From Nostoc punctiforme NIES-2108 (GTDB lineage: Bacteria; Cyanobacteriota; Cyanobacteriia; Cyanobacteriales; Nostocaceae): DNA of 55,840 bases. The position numbers were made by a program, and so were the translations under genes. Where the stretch lies: assembly GCA_003326195.1 (NCBI GenBank), contig LXQE01000151.1:67032-122871 (forward strand), read 5' to 3'. Positions 33,619 through 41,775 of this stretch are shown piece by piece. Position 1 is the first letter of the stretch. Each line of letters begins with the position of its first letter. The notes under the pieces were generated by a model that made no database searches, was not told the DNA's origin, and saw only the letters and a program-made list of their open reading frames with translations.

Positions 33619-34275
33619 ATGACTAGAATTGCCACAAAAATAGCCTTGTCTGTTCTCGGAGCAGCAGGAATTAGTTTTTTGTCTTCGATACCAGCAAGAG
33701 CCGTCATCTTTGTAGAACCCATTGTGACGACTAAAAATCAAGATGTACTCAATGCAAAAAAACCAAGAACCCTTACAGGGTTTCTACCAGGGCAAGTAAT
33801 AGAATATGGTGTCCCAGATGTAGCTAATAACTTTCTAAATGCTACCGGATACGATATAAATAGCTTGGTCTTTGATTTAAAAACCCTGTCCTATAGTAAT
33901 CCGAATTCTACTCCACCATTGGATAATGAAACAGTGGAGTGGGGAGATGTTAATGGAGATGGGAAGATTGGTAACTCTGCTAACCCCGATCTAAAGGATA
34001 TTTTTACAGACATTACCATTGCTGGTAGTACTGTCACTTTTAGTGGTGGCGTCATCCCAAACGGAACTCTGTTTTACAATCCATTCGCTACCCTGCCTAA
34101 TCTAGCACCAGGTGCTGGAATCATTCCACCAATTCCAGCAGACCAAGAAGATAAAGATGGGCCGATCAGAGTGGCTTCTTATTACACGGCTGTTCCTGAA
34201 TCAACTAACGTTTTGGGTGTACTGGTTTTTGGCGCTTTAGGCGTAGCTTTAAAATTAAAGCGATCGCTCTGTTAA
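33619..34275 (+). CDS. PEP-CTERM sorting-domain protein with EF-hand-like loop
   Basis: The 218 residues begin with a signal peptide ending near SSIPARA. The mature part contains WGDVNGDGKIGNSANPDLKD, a calcium-loop pattern (D-x-N-x-D-G-x-I) as in dockerins and EF-hands. The end, AVPESTNVLGVLVFGALGVA then LKLKRS, is a PEP-CTERM sorting tail. It is probably exported and anchored or released at the cell surface by an exosortase. AAGGAC lies before the ATG. The function is unknown. Confidence 0.85.
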   Translation: MTRIATKIALSVLGAAGISFLSSIPARAVIFVEPIVTTKNQDVLNAKKPRTLTGFLPGQVIEYGVPDVANNFLNATGYDINSLVFDLKTLSYSNPNSTPPLDNETVEWGDVNGDGKIGNSANPDLKDIFTDITIAGSTVTFSGGVIPNGTLFYNPFATLPNLAPGAGIIPPIPADQEDKDGPIRVASYYTAVPESTNVLGVLVFGALGVALKLKRSLC

Positions 34276-34289
34276 GAGGACTGGGGAAA

Positions 34290-34320
34290 AAGCAAGGGAG
34301 CAGGGAGCAGGGAGCAGGGG
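34290..34320. repeat. 7-bp tandem repeat (gagcagg)
   Basis: Three to four units of ggagcag between the PEP-CTERM gene and the convergent glycosyltransferase gene. Confidence 0.6.
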
Positions 34321-34380
34321 AGAAGTTGCAATAAGTTCCCCTCTGCTCCTCCGCACCTCTGCCTCTTGTGTCCCATGCTC

Positions 34381-35439
34381 TCATTCTGTAATTAACTCAC
34401 GATACACTGTCATTGTTTCCTGATGGACGCGGGCAACACTCAGCCTTTCTAGGTTTTTCTTTGCCCGCTGTTTCCACTCTTGCAGCATCTCGGTATTACT
34501 CAGTAATTGCACTAAAACCCCAGCTAAAGCATGACTATCTTTTGCTGGCACTAAAAGACCTGCTCGCCCGTTGTCTAAAGCTTCAGGAATCCCGTCTACC
34601 TGAGTGCCGACGATCGCAGTTCCAGTTTCTCTAGCTTCCGAAAGTACCAAAGGGCAAGGATCACGGTGGGAAGCCAATACAAATATGTCACAAGATATCA
34701 GATAGCGTTGAGGTTCCGGTTGAAAGCCTTCAAAATGAATGCGTTCTTTTACAGAAGTTGCTTGTGCCTGTGCCTCAAATAGCTGTTTATCAGGGCCATT
34801 TCCTACCAAATAAAGATGGGCTTGGGGAAAATCTGAGGCAATTTGTTCAAAGGCAGCAATTAACTCAGCAATTCCCTTGCGTTGATACATTCCGGCTACA
34901 GTGGCGATCGCTGGATGTTGTAATGGTAAAGGTAGATAATCTTGTATCTGTCTAGTGCGGGGACTGCCTAAAGTGCCGTTACATACCACCCGCAACTTGT
35001 TTTCTGGAATACCACGCCTAATCATAGAATCACATACAGCCTGACTGACAGCAATTACTCTGTCAGCTAAACCCATCAGCAAGCTAGCACGCTGAAATTC
35101 GTTGTGGACTGTAGAAACTAAAGCATATTTGTTTCCTTTAAAAATACGTGCTAATATTACCCCGGTCATCATGTGGGCATGAACAATATCCGGTTGAAAT
35201 TCAGCTGCGATCGCTCGGTAACGTATAGCTGCTTTAATCGTATTTATTGGTTTCCTGCTTTGGTCTAAGTAATAATGTTTAACACCACAAATTTCAAGTA
35301 AAGCCTCGTATTCTCCACCAGCAGAAACAACCGCTACCTCATAACCAGATTTTGCCTGTAGACAAGCCAGATCCACAGCCACATTCACAATACCGTTACC
35401 TATTTCTTGAACGTGGTTCAAAATATGTATGATTCGCAT
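34381..35439 (-). CDS. Family 4 glycosyltransferase
   Basis: A complete 352-residue GT-B enzyme. The N-terminal domain has MRIIHILNHVQEIGNGIVNV, LACLQAKSGYEVAVVSAGGE and DIVHAHMMTGVILARI. The C-terminal domain has ATVAGMYQRKGIAELIAAFE, AHLYLVGNGPDKQL, HFEGFQPEPQRYLISCDIFV and the donor-site E-x7-E region SEARETGTAIVGTQVDGIPE. It probably adds a hexose during surface polysaccharide or glycolipid synthesis. No operon partner adjoins it; a second glycosyltransferase lies 680 bp upstream on the same strand. Confidence 0.88.
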   Translation of the reverse strand: MRIIHILNHVQEIGNGIVNVAVDLACLQAKSGYEVAVVSAGGEYEALLEICGVKHYYLDQSRKPINTIKAAIRYRAIAAEFQPDIVHAHMMTGVILARIFKGNKYALVSTVHNEFQRASLLMGLADRVIAVSQAVCDSMIRRGIPENKLRVVCNGTLGSPRTRQIQDYLPLPLQHPAIATVAGMYQRKGIAELIAAFEQIASDFPQAHLYLVGNGPDKQLFEAQAQATSVKERIHFEGFQPEPQRYLISCDIFVLASHRDPCPLVLSEARETGTAIVGTQVDGIPEALDNGRAGLLVPAKDSHALAGVLVQLLSNTEMLQEWKQRAKKNLERLSVARVHQETMTVYRELITE

Positions 35440-35910
35440 AATCTTTGAGATGTATATAAAAAATAAAGATAAGTAACCGAGTATAAATCAACCAACATAA
35501 TTATTGAGGTCTTCAGCGACAACTCAAAAGTAGTCAGTAGTGGGTAAAATTAACCACTTTCTACTGATTAATAGCGCTTATTACCAGTTACTTAGCTTAA
35601 AGACTTATTCAGTAACGGCTCGATAAATCGGGGTAAAACTTCAAAATTCTGAAGACTGAATCTGTTATTTCAAGTTTTCTATTTTCCAATACCTGGTATC
35701 GGAACTCTACTACAGCACGGCAGCCAAAACAGAGAATAAAAACTTTTTTAAAATACTGCTTTAAAAAACAGCATTTTGCTTGATGATCAAGAAAGAAATT
35801 AATGGTAACAAATAATTCATTATTACTGTTAATAATTATCTGAAAGCCCAGTAATGATAAAGCTTCAGTCAGTTTGAGTTGAAATCATAACCTTAGTTTG
35901 AGGTGACAAA
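35440..35910. other. Non-coding gap with small hairpins
   Basis: Contains tcagtagtggg ... ccactttctactga (about 35535-35571) and ctgctttaaaaaacag (about 35755-35770). No gene seen. Confidence 0.45.
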
Positions 35911-36121
35911 ATGGCAACGTTACAGACTCCACACTGCCAATCAAATTCCATAATTCCCACCTCATGCACACATAACCTGGTCTGATGGCAACCGACAATT
36001 TTTGCAATCGAGTGCTTCTACAGAAGTTAAAGTCCTTGGTTATTATCCTTTTTACACCTTGGCGACTTTGGATAATTTCACCGCGACAAATCTGGTAGTT
36101 GGTAGTAACGTTCTCGTCTAG
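35911..36121 (+). pseudogene. Possible gene remnant (frameshifted)
   Basis: An ATG at 35911 opens a 24-codon frame ending at TGA. A +1 frame, open from 35954, reads HITWSDGNRQFLQ and then GYYPFYTLATLDNFTATNLV up to TAG at 36119. The composition looks protein-like, so this may be the decayed end of a gene. I do not recognise it and it may be chance. Confidence 0.3.
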
Positions 36122-37176
36122 CGCTCAGAGTTCGACTGAGCGCTCACAGGCAACTCCACCAGCGGCACAGAATCTAACTCTAAATTCTGAAGACTGGCGC
36201 TTTGATTCTGGGCATTTTGCCAGACATCATAGTACAACTCAATCAGTACAAGTTTACGAATTTGAGAATTGTTTCCCTGAGAGCGACGTGATGAAATAGC
36301 AGTTAGCAAAAACTTCCAAGACCGAGGAGAAAGTATAGATAAATCTATGATTGAAAGAAAACTCTTGAGATTTTTTTGCTTCAGTGCGACTAAAAGCCAA
36401 TGGAGTTTCAGGTAATTTTTTATATCCTGAAAGACGGGAATCTTTGAGCGATGTTGCTCATTTACCAAGGCATAAATTTTTTCCTTCATTAAAATATTTG
36501 TCGCTAACCGCCGAGACAAAGAAAACTTCTGATTATACGCACCCGGCCAGATAGTGCGGTAAGCAAGACACTGGTTGAAGAAAATAGCATCGCCAAACTG
36601 AGCAATCCGAATCCAGGAATCGATGTCATCACAGTTAGCATCGAGTGTGGAGTCCCAACCACCACTTTGTAGAAAAGCATCACGTCGACAAGCTACTTGT
36701 ACAGGTGTGCCAAAGGGTACAAGCTCTAAAAGCATCCCGTAATGAATATCGGCTTGTGGGATATAAAAAGCTAAACCAGGGCCAACTTGGGGGGTGCGAG
36801 AGAGTTCAACTTCATTGCCATCCACCTGAGCCGCCACACAAGAGCAGATTACAGCTTCGGGACGAAGTGCGATCGCCTTTGCCATTTCTTCTATACAGTT
36901 GGGCGCTAAATAGTCATCATCATCTAAAAACTTAATCCAGTCGCCGCTAGCTTTGGCAACTCCAGCATTCACCGTTGCTGCATGACCAAGGTTAACTTCG
37001 TTACGATGGTAAACAACCTTGTCGCCTAAGCTTTTGAGATAGGTTTGGGTGTCATCAGAAGAACAATCATCAGCAACAACCACCTCGCACTCCATTGTTT
37101 GGTTACGAGCCGAATCAATTGCTCTTTGCAGCAAATTCAAGCGATTATAAGTACTGATGACGATACTAAATTTCAT
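36118..37176 (-). CDS. Family 2 glycosyltransferase
   Basis: The start is the ATG at 37176 (AAGGAA upstream), giving 352 residues; an upstream in-frame extension to 37260 is unlike the family. The GT-A fold shows MKFSIVISTYNRLNLLQRA, VVVADDCSSDDTQ, NLGHAATVNAGVAKASGDWI and the metal-binding DDDD in KFLDDDDYLAP, then the acceptor-side DDIDSWIRIA. The C-terminal 120 residues are basic and helical. It transfers a sugar to an unknown acceptor, probably surface polysaccharide. Confidence 0.87.
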   Translation of the reverse strand: MKFSIVISTYNRLNLLQRAIDSARNQTMECEVVVADDCSSDDTQTYLKSLGDKVVYHRNEVNLGHAATVNAGVAKASGDWIKFLDDDDYLAPNCIEEMAKAIALRPEAVICSCVAAQVDGNEVELSRTPQVGPGLAFYIPQADIHYGMLLELVPFGTPVQVACRRDAFLQSGGWDSTLDANCDDIDSWIRIAQFGDAIFFNQCLAYRTIWPGAYNQKFSLSRRLATNILMKEKIYALVNEQHRSKIPVFQDIKNYLKLHWLLVALKQKNLKSFLSIIDLSILSPRSWKFLLTAISSRRSQGNNSQIRKLVLIELYYDVWQNAQNQSASLQNLELDSVPLVELPVSAQSNSER

Positions 37177-37329
37177 AAATTTTTCCTTTATAGTAAGGCA
37201 TTCTGCAATATAGCTTCGATATGCAGGCTGTTGTATCAGTACAATTATCAATCCTAACAAGTAGACTGAAATAGGATTATCGATTTATCATTGATGATCG
37301 TGAGTTTTTTTTAAGCAGACAGAAAGACT

Positions 37330-37692
37330 ATGAACGCTCAAGAGATTATCCGCTCCATTGAAGCGGAACAGATAAAATCGAATCTGCCTGACATTTATGT
37401 GGGCGACACTGTAAAAGTGGGAGTGAAAATCAAGGAAGGCGAAAAATACCGCGTACAACCCTACGAGGGAGTTGTGATTGCCAAGCGCAATGGCGGCATC
37501 AACGAAACTATTACAGTTCGTAAGGTTTTTCAAGGCGTGGGCGTTGAGCGGGTATTTCTGTTGCATTCTCCCCGGATTGACAGCATTAAAGTGTTACGTC
37601 GCGGTAAAGTCCGCCGTGCTAAACTATATTATCTCCGCGATCGCGTAGGTAAGGCAACCCGAATCAAGCAACGGTTTGACCGCCCTTTGTGA
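37330..37692 (+). CDS. rplS: 50S ribosomal protein L19
   Basis: At 120 residues, full length. Signatures are NLPDIYVGDTVKVGVKIKEG, YEGVVIAKRNGGINETITVR, GVGVERVFLLHSPRI and KLYYLRDRVGKATRIKQR. L19 lies at the interface of the 30S and 50S subunits. It opens the cyanobacterial order rplS-trnW-secE-nusG-rplK-rplA-rplJ-rplL and is followed by a terminator-like hairpin. Confidence 0.97.
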   Translation: MNAQEIIRSIEAEQIKSNLPDIYVGDTVKVGVKIKEGEKYRVQPYEGVVIAKRNGGINETITVRKVFQGVGVERVFLLHSPRIDSIKVLRRGKVRRAKLYYLRDRVGKATRIKQRFDRPL

Positions 37693-37731
37693 TTCGTCCT
37701 TCAAAAGTATGGGAGAAATCTCAAGCTGCAA

Positions 37732-37755
37732 GCGGCATCTGCCGCTGACTTGTTT
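37732..37755 (+). terminator. Terminator-like hairpin after rplS
   Basis: gcggca tc tgccgc (37732-37745), followed by gacttgttttt. Confidence 0.55.
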
Positions 37756-37844
37756 TTCCGACAAAATTAAGGTATGATATAGATCGCATATTGCGTTAAA
37801 CTGAAATTTAGTTCAGCGCAATCACTGAATCAAAAACAGCTTGT

Positions 37845-37917
37845 GCGCTCTTAGTTCAGTTGGTAGAACGCAGGTCTCCAAAACCTGATGTCGGGGGTTC
37901 AAGTCCTCCAGGGCGCG
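37845..37917 (+). tRNA. trnW: tRNA-Trp (anticodon CCA)
   Basis: The acceptor stem GCGCTCT pairs with AGGGCGC (one G-U). The D arm has TTAGTTCAGTTGGTAGAAC, the anticodon stem CAGGT/ACCTG encloses CTCCAAA with anticodon CCA, and the T arm has GGGGGTTCAAGTCCTCC. G is the discriminator and CCA is not encoded. The position upstream of secE is typical for cyanobacteria. Confidence 0.97.
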
Positions 37918-37938
37918 CTCAAGAGCAAAAAAACAAAG

Positions 37939-37991
37939 CCCGAAATAATTACGCTGCTGCTAATATAGCAGTTAGCGCTAATAATTTCGGG
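37939..37991 (+). other. Structured hairpin between tRNA-Trp and secE
   Basis: Arms cccgaaataatta (37939-37951) and taataatttcggg (37979-37991) pair with one mismatch. Inside, gctgctaatatagc and cgct/agcg can form further stems. It may be a terminator/processing signal for the tRNA or a leader of secE; no T-run follows. Confidence 0.5.
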
Positions 37992-38104
37992 TAAACTTAT
38001 TGTATTTGTAGTTGTTTTGCTTCCAGTAAGTGAAATAGAGTCGAAACTGCAAACCTAGATGACAATTAAACAGGATCTAGTATAAGAAACGGGGGATAAC
38101 GGTC

Positions 38105-38326
38105 GTGGCCAAAAAAAGTGAAGCAGAATTGCCAGAAACCACAAATGGGTTTAGTTTTGGCAACTTCATACAGGGAACCAAAGAAGAACTTGAAAAAGTA
38201 GTTTGGCCCAGTCGGAAACAGATAGTGAGCGAATCCGCCGCTGTGTTGTTAATGGTGGCACTCTCCGCATCTTTGATATACTTGGTCGATGGATTGTTTC
38301 ATTGGGCAGCAAAACAGGTGTTCTAA
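38105..38326 (+). CDS. secE: Preprotein translocase subunit SecE
   Basis: The 73-residue protein uses a GTG start. The amphipathic region FIQGTKEELEKVVWPSRKQI and one transmembrane helix (SAAVLLMVALSASLIYLVDG) are the bacterial SecE signature. It clamps SecY in the Sec channel. Its stop overlaps the nusG start (TAATG). Confidence 0.95.
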   Translation: MAKKSEAELPETTNGFSFGNFIQGTKEELEKVVWPSRKQIVSESAAVLLMVALSASLIYLVDGLFHWAAKQVF

Positions 38327-38976
38327 TGAGTTTTGCAACAGATGAACCACGCAACTCAATGTTGCAGTCAGAGGAAACAGCAGAAGCAGCAGAAGCAGCA
38401 GAAGCAGCGTCAAAAGAAGCGCGCTGGTATGCAGTACAAGTAGCTTCAGGCTGTGAAAAGCGTGTAAAGACTAACTTAGAGCAACGCATTCAAACTTTTG
38501 ATGTCGCTGACAAAATTATCCAGGTAGAAATTCCGCAGACGCCAGCGGTGAAAATCCGCAAAGATGGCAGTCGCCAGCATACAGAAGAAAAAGTTTTCCC
38601 TGGTTATGTGCTGGTACGGATGATGATGGATGATGATACTTGGCAGGTGGTACGCAACACCTCTCATGTAATTAACTTTGTCGGTTCAGAACAAAAACGT
38701 GGTAGCAGCAAGGGTCGCGGTCATGTCAACCCCATACCACTAAGTTCTTCAGAAGTTGAACGTATATTCAAACAAACCAGCGAACAAGAAGCTGTTGTCA
38801 AAATTGACATGGCTACTGGTGATAAGATAATGGTGCTTTCTGGTCCATTCAAAGACTTTGAAGGCGAGGTAATTGAAGTCTCTCCAGAACGGAGTAAACT
38901 TAAAGCCTTGCTCTCAATTTTCGGCAGGGATACACCAGTAGAATTGGAATTTAATCAGGTAGAGAAACAGAGTTAA
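38326..38976 (+). CDS. nusG: Transcription termination/antitermination factor NusG
   Basis: The ATG at 38326 overlaps the secE stop. The 216 residues show the NGN domain (RWYAVQVASGCEKRVKTNLE, KVFPGYVLVRMMMDD, VINFVGSEQ) and the KOW domain (GDKIMVLSGPFKDFEGEVIE). An N-terminal extension of about 30 residues has the Ala/Glu repeat EAAEAAEAA, coded by a gcagaagca tandem repeat. NusG binds RNA polymerase and links it to Rho or the ribosome. Confidence 0.96.
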   Translation: MSFATDEPRNSMLQSEETAEAAEAAEAASKEARWYAVQVASGCEKRVKTNLEQRIQTFDVADKIIQVEIPQTPAVKIRKDGSRQHTEEKVFPGYVLVRMMMDDDTWQVVRNTSHVINFVGSEQKRGSSKGRGHVNPIPLSSSEVERIFKQTSEQEAVVKIDMATGDKIMVLSGPFKDFEGEVIEVSPERSKLKALLSIFGRDTPVELEFNQVEKQS

Positions 38977-38982
38977 ATACAA

Positions 38983-39408
38983 ATGGCGAAGAAAGTAGTG
39001 GCGGTCATTAAACTGGCCCTGAATGCTGGAAAAGCCAACCCAGCACCGCCAGTTGGGCCCGCCTTGGGTCAACATGGTGTCAACATCATGATGTTTTGTA
39101 AAGAGTACAACGCCAAAACAGCAGACCAAGCTGGAATGGTGATACCTGTAGAAATTTCGGTTTTTGAAGACCGGAGTTTTACATTCGTACTCAAAACGCC
39201 ACCCGCATCAGTACTGATTCGGAAGGCGGCGAAAGTTGAAAAAGGCTCGAATGAACCCAACAAAAAGAAGGTTGGGTCAATTACCAAAGCACAATTGCAA
39301 GAAATAGCCCAAACCAAACTCCCCGACCTCAATGCCAACGATATCGAAGCGGCAATGAAGATTGTGGCAGGAACGGCTAAAAATATGGGCGTAACAGTTA
39401 CGGATTAG
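38983..39408 (+). CDS. rplK: 50S ribosomal protein L11
   Basis: A full-length, 141-residue protein: MAKKVVAVIKLALNAGKANP, PPVGPALGQHGVNIMMFCKE, FTFVLKTPPASVLI, and the rRNA-binding C-terminus DLNANDIEAAMKIVAGTAKN. L11 binds the GTPase-associated 23S region. It starts 6 bp after nusG. Confidence 0.97.
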   Translation: MAKKVVAVIKLALNAGKANPAPPVGPALGQHGVNIMMFCKEYNAKTADQAGMVIPVEISVFEDRSFTFVLKTPPASVLIRKAAKVEKGSNEPNKKKVGSITKAQLQEIAQTKLPDLNANDIEAAMKIVAGTAKNMGVTVTD

Positions 39409-39410
39409 TC

Positions 39411-39443
39411 ATTGGTCATTGGTCATTGGTCATTAGTCATTGG
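39411..39443. repeat. 7-bp tandem repeat (ggtcatt)
   Basis: About four to five units of ggtcatt between rplK and rplA, followed by aaggacaaaggacaaataac. Similar runs at 40257-40310 and 54081-54105. Confidence 0.7.
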
Positions 39444-39537
39444 TAAGTGACTAAGGACAAAGGACAAATAACAAAGGACTCATAACTAAAAATTATCGGG
39501 GGAGAGGCGAGGCTTCGGAATTACCCCAGGAGAACAA

Positions 39538-40251
39538 ATGCCAAAAATATCGCGTCGTTTGCAGGGTCTGCAAGCAAAAGTAGAAGAAAAAGATTATCAT
39601 CCGCTAGAGGCTTTAGCCCTTCTCAAAGACACAGCAACAGCTAAATTTACCGAAGCTGCGGAAGCGCATATCCGTTTGGGAATTGACCCCAAGTATACAG
39701 ACCAACAGTTGCGGACAACGGTAGCACTGCCCAAAGGTACAGGACAAATCGTCCGAGTGGCGGTGATTGCCAGAGGCGAAAAGGTAAACGAAGCGAGCAG
39801 TGCTGGTGCTGATATAGTCGGATCGGAAGAACTGATTGACGAAATCCAGAAAGGTAGAATGGATTTTGACAAGCTGATTGCTACACCCGATGTGATGCCA
39901 CAAGTGGCAAAGCTGGGTAAGTTGCTTGGACCGCGTGGTTTGATGCCATCGCCCAAGGGTGGAACCGTAACATTTGACTTAGCAGGTGCGATCGCAGAAT
40001 TCAAAGCTGGTAAATTAGAATTCCGAGCTGACCGAACTGGTATTGTCCATGTTATGTTTGGTAAGACAACCTTCTCGCCCGAAGATTTGTTAGTCAACCT
40101 GAAGGCATTGCAGGAGACGATTGACCGTAACCGTCCTTCAGGAGCTAAAGGTCGTTATTGGCGCACATTTTATGTGTCAGCCACTATGGGGCCATCAATT
40201 AAAGTTGATATCAGTGCCCTACGAGATTTGAAACTGAGCCAAGCAAGTTAA
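39538..40251 (+). CDS. rplA: 50S ribosomal protein L1
   Basis: 237 residues with the L1 signatures EAAEAHIRLGIDPKYTDQQL, TVALPKGTGQIVRVAVIARG, GRMDFDKLIATPDVMP, LGKLLGPRGLMPSPKGGTVT and LKALQETIDRNRPSGAKG. L1 forms the mobile stalk near the E site and commonly represses its own mRNA. A good AGGAGAACAA site precedes the ATG. Confidence 0.97.
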   Translation: MPKISRRLQGLQAKVEEKDYHPLEALALLKDTATAKFTEAAEAHIRLGIDPKYTDQQLRTTVALPKGTGQIVRVAVIARGEKVNEASSAGADIVGSEELIDEIQKGRMDFDKLIATPDVMPQVAKLGKLLGPRGLMPSPKGGTVTFDLAGAIAEFKAGKLEFRADRTGIVHVMFGKTTFSPEDLLVNLKALQETIDRNRPSGAKGRYWRTFYVSATMGPSIKVDISALRDLKLSQAS

Positions 40252-40316
40252 TTTTTAGTCATTAGTCATTTGTAAACGCAAAGGACAAATGACTAATGAC
40301 AAATGACAAAATTAAA

Positions 40317-40470
40317 TAGGCAAAGCCGGAGACAGCAGGTGCTAATAACTTAATATCCTGCCGAGGTTAAAACTCTAATTGTCAGAATTACCACCCCTAA
40401 AGGTGTGATAACTATGGCGTCAAGAGTCTTACTACTCAACCCCGGTTATATTAGCTGGGGTTTGTTGTTT
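40317..40470 (+). ncRNA. Ribosomal protein L10 leader with attenuator hairpin
   Basis: The 287-bp rplA-rplJ space contains the core GGAGACAGCAGGTGC ... CCTGCCGAGGTT (40328-40367), in which GCAGG (40335-40339) pairs with CCTGC (40357-40361), the bacterial L10-leader signature. Further on, AACCCC (40438-40443) and GGGGTT (40457-40462), then ttgttg, form a terminator-like hairpin. By analogy, L10(L12) binding controls rplJ-rplL expression. Confidence 0.75.
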
Positions 40471-40538
40471 GGGTTCAGGTTGAGAAAAAACTTACAAAAA
40501 GGGCACTTCCCCGATTGTTTTAAGGAGGTGAGATTGGA

Positions 40539-41153
40539 ATGGGTAGAACACTAGAAAATAAAAAAGAAATAGTAGCTGACCTCAAAGAAACTTTGAGTGC
40601 GTCAACTTTGGCACTGGTAATTGACTATCAGGGGCTAACAGTTTCGGAAATCACAGACTTACGGCGGCGGTTACGTCCCAGTGGCACTGTTTGTAAGGTG
40701 ACGAAGAACACCCTAATGGGCATTGCCATCAAAGACGATGAAAAATGGCAGCCTTTGTCGGAATTGCTCAATGGTTCTTCCGCCTTTTTGCTGGTAAAAG
40801 AAGATTTTTCATCGGCAATTAAGGCATACCAAGAATTCCAGAAAGTTACCAAGAAGACAGAACTTCGCGGTGGTGTACTGGAAGGTCGCCTACTCAAAGA
40901 ACCTGATGTCAAGGTACTAGGAGACTTGCCATCTAAGGAACAACTCATCGCCCAAATTGCTGGGGCTATCAACGCTTTGGCTACCAAGATTGCTGTGGGT
41001 ATCAACGAAGTTCCTGGTTCATTGGCTCGTGCTTTGCAGGCTGTGGCCGACCAAGAGCAAAGTGGTGGTAGTACCGAAACTGCTGCTGTCCAAGATAGCG
41101 GCACCGAAAGCACTGCTGAAGGTGATAGTAGCACTGAAACTGCTGCTGAATAG
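40539..41153 (+). CDS. rplJ: 50S ribosomal protein L10
   Basis: The protein starts MGRTLENKKEIVADLKETLS, with VIDYQGLTVSEITDLRRRLR, VCKVTKNTLMGIAIKD and ELRGGVLEGRLL. At 204 residues it is longer than usual (165-190) because of a C-terminal Ser/Thr/Glu/Ala tail (SGGSTETAAVQDSGTESTA and on). L10 carries the L12 dimers on the stalk base. AAGGAGGTGA lies upstream of the ATG. Confidence 0.96.
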   Translation: MGRTLENKKEIVADLKETLSASTLALVIDYQGLTVSEITDLRRRLRPSGTVCKVTKNTLMGIAIKDDEKWQPLSELLNGSSAFLLVKEDFSSAIKAYQEFQKVTKKTELRGGVLEGRLLKEPDVKVLGDLPSKEQLIAQIAGAINALATKIAVGINEVPGSLARALQAVADQEQSGGSTETAAVQDSGTESTAEGDSSTETAAE

Positions 41154-41246
41154 ACTTCGTGGTTCATCAGTCAAAAGTCAAAAGTCTATAGTTAAAGACC
41201 AATGACTCATGACAAATAAATAATCAAAATTACAGGAGTTATATCA

Positions 41247-41639
41247 ATGTCTGCTGCAACCGATAACATTTTAGAACAACTAAAAGGTCTTTCTTTGCTG
41301 GAAGCTTCTGAGTTAGTCAAGCAAATTGAAGAAGCTTTTGGTGTAAGTGCTGCTGCACCTGTTGGTGGCATGATGATGATGCCTGGTGCTGGTGGTGCTG
41401 CTCCTGCTGAAGAAGCTGTTGAGCAAACCGAGTTTGAAGTCATTCTCGAATCAGTTCCAGCTGATAAGAAGATTGCCGTACTGAAGATTGTCCGAGAATT
41501 GACCGGTTTGGGTCTGAAAGAAGCTAAAGACTTAGTGGAAGCTGCGCCCAAGGCAGTTAAAGAAGGTATTGCTAAGGATGCTGCTGAAGATGCCAAGAAG
41601 CGCATCGAAGAAGCTGGCGGTAAGGTGACTGTTAAGTAG
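41247..41639 (+). CDS. rplL: 50S ribosomal protein L7/L12
   Basis: 130 residues: N-terminal dimerisation part (ILEQLKGLSLLEASELVKQI), Ala/Gly/Met hinge (PVGGMMMMPGAGGAAPAEEA) and C-terminal factor-binding domain (KKIAVLKIVRELTGLGLKEA). It recruits translational GTPases. ACAGGAG precedes the ATG. Confidence 0.97.
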   Translation: MSAATDNILEQLKGLSLLEASELVKQIEEAFGVSAAAPVGGMMMMPGAGGAAPAEEAVEQTEFEVILESVPADKKIAVLKIVRELTGLGLKEAKDLVEAAPKAVKEGIAKDAAEDAKKRIEEAGGKVTVK

Positions 41640-41666
41640 TCACAATTCTATTACCAGTTTTTTATT

Positions 41667-41694
41667 AAGGAGCCTAAGTTAGGCTCCTTTTTTT
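41667..41694 (+). terminator. Rho-independent terminator of the rpl operon
   Basis: aaggagcct aagt taggctcctt then eight T; a strong intrinsic terminator 30 bp after rplL. Confidence 0.92.
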
Positions 41695-41775
41695 TATCGT
41701 AGAGTCTTATGTTGCAGATAAAAATACTATTAAGTATGACAACGCTCATTTGTTGTTAAAAGAGCAAGAGTTACA

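Noticed and set aside
36099..36299. Plus-strand frame over the 3' end of the family 2 glycosyltransferase gene
   Set aside because: It is a shadow of the C-terminal coding region on the other strand.
38203..38325. Upstream in-frame extension of nusG into secE
   Set aside because: It lies fully within secE in another frame; the TAATG overlap gives a natural coupled start at 38326.
39411..39443. CRISPR-like repetition
   Set aside because: The unit is only 7 bp without spacers; it is a simple tandem repeat. I saw no CRISPR array or cas gene in the window.
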